A stretch of 28,771 nucleotides of DNA. Origin: Sulfuritalea sp. Lineage in GTDB: Bacteria > Pseudomonadota > Gammaproteobacteria > Burkholderiales > Rhodocyclaceae. This document shows positions 24,811-28,771 of this stretch, piece by piece. Made by a program: the position numbers and the translations under genes. How positions within the stretch are numbered: the first letter of the stretch is position 1; every line of letters begins with the position of its first letter. Under the pieces are notes generated by a model, which searched no databases, was not told where the DNA came from, and saw only the letters and a list, made by a program, of their open reading frames with translations. Where the stretch lies: NCBI GenBank assembly GCA_016716965.1, contig JADJUP010000051.1, positions 1 to 28,771 of the forward strand, given 5' to 3'.

Positions 24811-25880
24811 CAGAAATCCTCCCGCGCCAGGGCTTCCCAGGCGGACAGCGCGCGCTCGGCGGCGTAGGGAGCGAGCGCGGCGGCGACGACCTCGGGCGCG
24901 GGCTTTGGCGCCGCCAGCGCGGCGACCATCGCGGCGGCCAGCGCATTGGGATCGTTGCAGGGGACCAGCCAGCGCGCCAGCTCGCCGCCGAGGATCTCGC
25001 GCGGCCCGGACGGGCAGTCGGTGCTGACCACGCGCGTGCCGCAGGCCAGCGCCTCGATCAGCACGTTGGGCAGGCCCTCGTGGTCGGAGCAGAGCACCAG
25101 CAGTTCGGCGCCCGCCATCCACGGGTAGGGATTGGCCTGAAAGTCGGCGCTGGCGACACGGTGTTGCAGACCATGCCGGGCGATCAGGGCGTCGAGCCGG
25201 GGATCGGGCGGCGTCAGCAGCAGCAGCCGTTGCGGCAGCTTGGATGCGGCGAAGGCGGCAAGCAGCAGGTCGTGGCGCTTTTGTGGCGCGAAGCGGCCGA
25301 CGTGAACGATGTAGGGTTCGGCGGGCCGGGCCGGGCAGGGCTCGGCGGCCAGGGCGCGGATCGCGGTGAGGTCGAACGGGTTGGCGATGACGCGTATTCG
25401 TCCGGCATCGATCGCGAAGGACGCCTGCAGGTCGGCGGCCACGCCCCGCGATACGGCGACCAGAGGGCGCGCGCCATAGAGTTGGCGATAGCGTGCGGCA
25501 CGGCGTCTCGCCTTGGCGGGCGGCAGGCGCGCTACCTCCGCCGACAGCGTGTTGGCGATGCGGCAGACGTGGCGCGGGGCGCCGGCCAGCGCGGCGACCT
25601 CATCGGCGAAGGGCAGGGTCGACACCAGCAGGTCCGGTTGCCGCGTCGCCAGCAGGCGCGCCAGGCGCCAGGCCAGCCGACGCTTGCCGAGCCAGCCGTG
25701 GCCGGCGCTGGCCGCCAGCGCATGGAAGCGGCAGCCGGCGGGCGGCGCGTATTTGCCGCCATCCTCGCAGACGACGAAATCGACCTCGTGGCCGCGCGCG
25801 GCGAGACCGCTGCCGATCTTGGCCAGCGCTTTCTCGGCGCCGCCGCCGGCAAGATTGGTGGTGAACAGGACCAGGTTCAC
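24810..25880 (-). CDS. GT4 family glycosyltransferase
   Basis: This is an intact 356-residue GT-B glycosyltransferase. GTG 25880 (VNLVLFTTNLAGGGAEKALAKI) overlaps the methyltransferase stop (GTGA), and TGA 24810-24812 overlaps the asnB-type start. The donor-binding half contains VHVGRFAPQKRHDLLLAAFA, YPWMAGAELLVLCSDHEGLPN and VLIEALACGTRVVSTDCPSGP, which are standard GT4 motifs. The gene lies at the edge of the indel-rich stretch but is itself clean. The sugar specificity is unknown. Confidence 0.88.
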   Translation of the reverse strand: MNLVLFTTNLAGGGAEKALAKIGSGLAARGHEVDFVVCEDGGKYAPPAGCRFHALAASAGHGWLGKRRLAWRLARLLATRQPDLLVSTLPFADEVAALAGAPRHVCRIANTLSAEVARLPPAKARRRAARYRQLYGARPLVAVSRGVAADLQASFAIDAGRIRVIANPFDLTAIRALAAEPCPARPAEPYIVHVGRFAPQKRHDLLLAAFAASKLPQRLLLLTPPDPRLDALIARHGLQHRVASADFQANPYPWMAGAELLVLCSDHEGLPNVLIEALACGTRVVSTDCPSGPREILGGELARWLVPCNDPNALAAAMVAALAAPKPAPEVVAAALAPYAAERALSAWEALAREDF

Positions 25881-26703
25881 GGCGCGCGATAGACGTACTC
25901 GTCGCAGCCGGATCCGAACAGCCCAGAGCGGCGCTTGACGTTGCGCTTGAGGGCGGTGAAGCCCAGCGGTGCGAGGATCGCGTCCAGCTCGGCGGGTGCG
26001 ATCGATTCGTAGGGATAGCCGCCGAGCCAGTCGCGGACGTCGTGCAGGAAATCCATGCCGCGCTTGTTGCGGTAACTCGCGACGTGGTCCTTCAGGCGCT
26101 TGCCGCGCAGCAGCAGGTAGGCGCCCGAACAGGCGCACGTACCAGTCCTCGGCGGCGCTTGCTGGCTTCGTCGGCCTGGCAGTACCAGCGCTTGATGCGG
26201 GTCCAGGTGCCGCAATAGCGGGTCTTGCCGCAGAGCGCGAGCACCAGCAGGCCGCCGGGCGCGACCAGGTCGCGGCGGCGCGGATCGCGCGGTTCATGTC
26301 GCCGGTATGGTGCAGCACGCCCCAGGAGTACACGACCTCGCTCGGCGCGAGGCCGAGGGCCGAAGCGAGGATGTCGCCGCGTTGCACCCGGTAGTGGCCG
26401 CCGTCCCAGAATTTTTCCAGCACTGCCGTGGTGGTGGCTGACCGAGAGCGGGTCGTAGTCGATCGCCACCAGCCGCGACGCGCCCAGCTTCAGCGCGGCC
26501 AGGCTGTGCAGCCCGGAGCCGCAGCCGATGTCGAAAGGAGCGGCCAGCGATGTTGTCGCGGCCGACCAGGGTGTCCATGCGCGCCACCGAGGCGTCGATC
26601 TGTTCCTGGTCGATCAGCCGCGAATAATCCTGCCAGTTCGCGCCGAAGGCGAAGCGCAGGTCGGAGTTCGGCGATGGCGGGGCGAGGTCGATTCATTGGT
26701 CAT
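25877..26703 (-). pseudogene. Class I SAM-dependent methyltransferase, multiple frameshifts
   Basis: This is a surface-glycan-associated methyltransferase. ATG 26703 (MTNESTSP) overlaps the expected stop of the GT9 gene. Reading across frames, the pieces in order are LRFAFGANWQDYSRLIDQEQ, the SAM-binding segment DIGCGSGLHSLAALKLGA, VAIDYDPLSV, VVYSWGVLHHTGDM (the acidic/VLHHT motif after strand 4), LVAPGGLLVLAL and a C-terminal part (HVASYRNKRGMDFLHDVRDW...) ending in VYRAP. At least five frame changes occur within 830 bp. All motifs survive and both ends keep four-base overlaps, so base-level error is more likely than decay. Confidence 0.78.
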
Positions 26704-27737
26704 GGCGCGGGCCTTGCAGGAAGTCGTCAGCCGCTGTTCGACGGCCTGCCACACGGTGTCGACGGAAATGTCCGCCATCGGTGCTTCCGGCGTGCAGCGG
26801 TCGGCCAGCGGGCGGTCGATGGCCGTGACGCAGGGGTGGTCGAGCGGCGCAGCACGCGGCTCGGCGAGTAGCCGTGGTAGAGCGCCACCATCGGGCGGTG
26901 CAGGGCGCCCATCAGGTGCGTGGCCGGGTGTCGACGCCGACGTAGAGGTTCGACGCGGGTCCATCAGTGCCGCCGTCTGGCGCAGCCGGCAGAGGCGGCC
27001 GGCGCACAACGTGGCGGCGGCGCTGAAGTCCGCCGCCAGCGACTGGTGCGGGACTTTCCAGCGCGCCATGCCGAAGATCAGGAAATGCACGTCCGGCCAG
27101 CGTGCCGATCGCGCGGCACAGCGACGAAGCCGGGCAGCGGCCAGTCGCGGTAGGCCTTGGTCGGAAAGCCGGCGACCTGCAGGCCGACCAGCAGACGCGC
27201 CTGCGGTGATGCGACGCTGGTCGAGGAAGCCGCGCGCCCAGCCGCGCTCGTCGTCCGTCACGCGATAGGCGAGCGCCTTGCCCGCCGGCGCGATGCCGAG
27301 CTGTCGCCGGTACATCAGTTGGTTGTCCACCGCATGCATTGTCTGTAAGGCCGGATGTTCGACGACACGGTACAGGCGACGGTTGAGCGCCCGCCGGGCC
27401 GGCGGAAGGCCACCACGCGGCGCGCCACGCGCAGCGCGTACTGACCAGCGGCGCACCGGTGTTGCAGACGAAGGCGAGGTCGTAGCGGCGGCCGGGCAGG
27501 TGTCCCATGACGCGCGCCCGTCCCTTGGTGATGCTGCCGGTGCGATGGACGAAGGGCAGGTGGCGCAGCACCTCGACGCGCTTCGGGTGGGCCTGCAGGT
27601 GGATGCGCGCGCCCGGCCAGTGCGCGGCGACCGCGCGCACGGCGGGTCACCAGCAGCGTCGCCGATGCGCGAGACATTGATGTAGAGGATGGCGGCCGGT
27701 GCCGGCACTGCCGGACCAGTCCGGCCGACGAATTCAT
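26700..27737 (-). pseudogene. GT9 heptosyltransferase-like glycosyltransferase, multiple frameshifts
   Basis: This is a GT9 (ADP-heptose:LPS heptosyltransferase-like) enzyme read across several frames. The N-terminus AAILYINVSRIGDA is followed by LLVTRAVRAVAAHWPGARIHLQ, FVHRTGSITKGRARVMGHL and YDLAFVCNTGAPLV. A middle part with QTMHAVDNQLMY and WARGFLDQRR follows, then FGMARWKVPHQSLAADF, SNLYVGVDT (the family's G-V-D-T/S sugar-nucleotide site), LMGALHRPMVALYHG and a tail ending VWQAVEQRL. The start may be ATG 27737 (ATGA overlap with the upstream gene) or GTG 27708. The end at TGA 26700-26702 is inferred from the ATGA overlap. Breaks are placed only roughly. Confidence 0.72.
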
Positions 27738-28429
27738 ACAGATAGTCCGGAACGAAAATTCGGCCGGTTCAATGCGCCAGCCGATGGGCGTTTGATGGCT
27801 GCCAGCGAGACGCCGGAAATCGGCTTGATCAGGTGGTAGGCCGCCAGCGCGATGCCGGCGCGACGGGCCAGCCCATGGCCTGCGTCGGGGTGATCCGTGA
27901 TGTGGTCGAGGTTCCACCACCATCACCCCGTCGCGCTTGAGCTGGCGGAAGAACTTGCGCGAAAACGGGTTGGGCGTCGTTAATGCAAAGGCGCTCCTGC
28001 CGTGCGCCGTGGCGCGCGGCGAACTGCAGCAGGCGCACCACGTTGTCCACGTGCTCCACCACGTCGGCGAACACCATGTCGAAACGTTCGCCGAGGTCGA
28101 TGTCCGAGGTGGCGTCCACGCAGCGCACGTTGCGCCGCGCGTACCGAGTTCCGCGGTCAGCGATCTGAGGATGTCGATGCCTGTGCAATGCGACGCCGCG
28201 CGGGCGATGCGGGCGTGGCGCCATTGCGGTTGGAAATGACATAGCATGGCGTGCGCCGCCGTTTGATGTCGAGCATCGCGCGCCCGCGCGCCATGCTCGA
28301 CATAGTCCATCAGTTCGCAATCGACATGGATGGCGCTGGCAAGTGGCCTTTGAGCCAGGCGCGTACCGCGGCCCGGCTTCGCGGTTGTTGGGGTCGTCGG
28401 ACACCGAGGTCCAGTCCAGGTTGGCTCAT
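27734..28429 (-). pseudogene. Second class I SAM-dependent methyltransferase, multiple frameshifts
   Basis: Pieces in several frames give a methyltransferase: SDDPNNREAGPRYA near the start, IHVDCELMDYVEHGARARD, CTGIDILRSLTAELGTRG, VRCVDATSDIDLGERFDMV, FADVVEHVDNVVRLLQFAARHG (the acidic loop and helix after strand 4) and LTTPNPFSRKFFRQLKRDGV. ATG 28429 and TGA 27734-27736 both sit in ATGA overlaps with the neighbours, which fixes the likely ends despite many indels. The usual GxGxG loop is in a damaged part and not cleanly readable. The substrate is presumably a glycan or glycan lipid, from context only. Confidence 0.68.
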
Positions 28430-28771
28430 GGCGATGCGGCCCGGCGGAGGCTGCGGCTTCCTCCATGCGATCGAGCATGGATTCCATTGAAAAAGTCGGC
28501 GCTGGCGCGACGGCGCGCTGCCGTGCCGAGACGCGCGGCGAGCGCCGCATCGTCGAGCAGGTAATACCGATTGGCGGCCGTGGCGGTGAAGTCGCGCGGC
28601 GGTACCACCAGTGCGGTAAGCCGCCGTCGGCTAACGCCGAGGATGGATATGCCGACCGGCGTGGTGACGATGGGGAGGCCGCAGACATGGCCTGCAGCAC
28701 ATCGCCTGCGGCACGCCCCCTGCTGGCATACGACGGCAGGCAGAACACGTCCAGCGCCTGCAGCCAGTGCT
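28426..28771 (-). pseudogene. C-terminal part of a GT4 glycosyltransferase, cut by window edge, frameshifted
   Basis: Only the donor-domain end is present. HWLQALDVFCLPSYAS at the window edge leads into the broken E-x7-E region (expected EG-x-P-Q-A-x-LQAM), then VTTPVGISILG in shifted frames, VPPRDFTAT, YYLLDDAALAARLGTAARRRASADF and a helix MLDRMEEAAASAG. The stop TGA 28426-28428 overlaps the next start. At least three indels are needed to restore the frame. The rest of the gene lies to the right of the window. Confidence 0.7.

Overview
The window reads as chromosome of a GC-rich Gram-negative bacterium, most likely a betaproteobacterium of the Rhodocyclales/Nitrosomonadales type. The basis is the zapB-like/zapA/6S RNA cluster, LPS-core heptosyltransferase and glucosyltransferase genes, a PEP-CTERM exported protein, a tripartite tricarboxylate transporter and a YihG-type acyltransferase. 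This placement is an inference. No tRNA, rRNA, CRISPR array or insertion sequence was seen.

Layout. 1-1.8 kb: a frame-broken YihG-like acyltransferase, then a PEP-CTERM protein gene with a candidate sigma-54 promoter and a terminator-like hairpin in its leader. 1.9-3.0 kb (minus): a small exported protein and a ComB-family protein. 3.2-5.1 kb (plus): an overlapping DUF2721/SGNH hydrolase/YfcG-like GST operon. 5.1-7.0 kb: the most interesting locus. An ECF sigma factor is co-transcribed with a membrane anti-sigma factor whose exported C-terminus is a DsrE-like domain. Divergent to them lies a secreted stand-alone DsrE-like protein. The intergenic region holds two divergent promoters of identical architecture (GGAATAAA-N14-CGTCAT), as expected for an autoregulated sigma factor. 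7.0-8.3 kb (minus): an EVE-domain protein and a TauE/SafE exporter. 8.5-15.0 kb (plus): a catabolic operon of acyl-CoA ligase (oxalyl-CoA synthetase-like), TctC/TctB/TctA, a fumarylacetoacetate-hydrolase-fold enzyme and a ketopantoate-reductase-like dehydrogenase. 15.0-16.1 kb (minus): ZapB-like protein, ZapA, 6S RNA and a small unknown protein. 16.2-18.4 kb (plus): WaaQ-like and WaaG-like LPS-core transferases. 18.4-28.8 kb (minus): a tightly packed surface-glycan operon of glycosyltransferases, methyltransferases, an AsnB-type amidotransferase, two hexapeptide acyltransferases and an O-antigen-ligase-like protein.

How the genes work together. The sigma/anti-sigma/DsrE set looks like an envelope-sensing regulon in which a DsrE-fold domain outside the membrane controls the sigma factor and the sigma factor induces a free homologue of that domain. 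The transporter operon probably imports a carboxylate, activates it as a CoA thioester and processes it with the hydrolase and reductase. The right-hand third builds and decorates LPS or another surface glycan.

Quality note. Single-base indels cluster at both ends (0.3-1.8 kb and 25.9-28.8 kb) and are nearly absent between. Protein similarity continues across each break, and the start/stop overlaps between genes are intact even in the worst stretch. I therefore treat most 'pseudogene' entries as probable sequencing errors.
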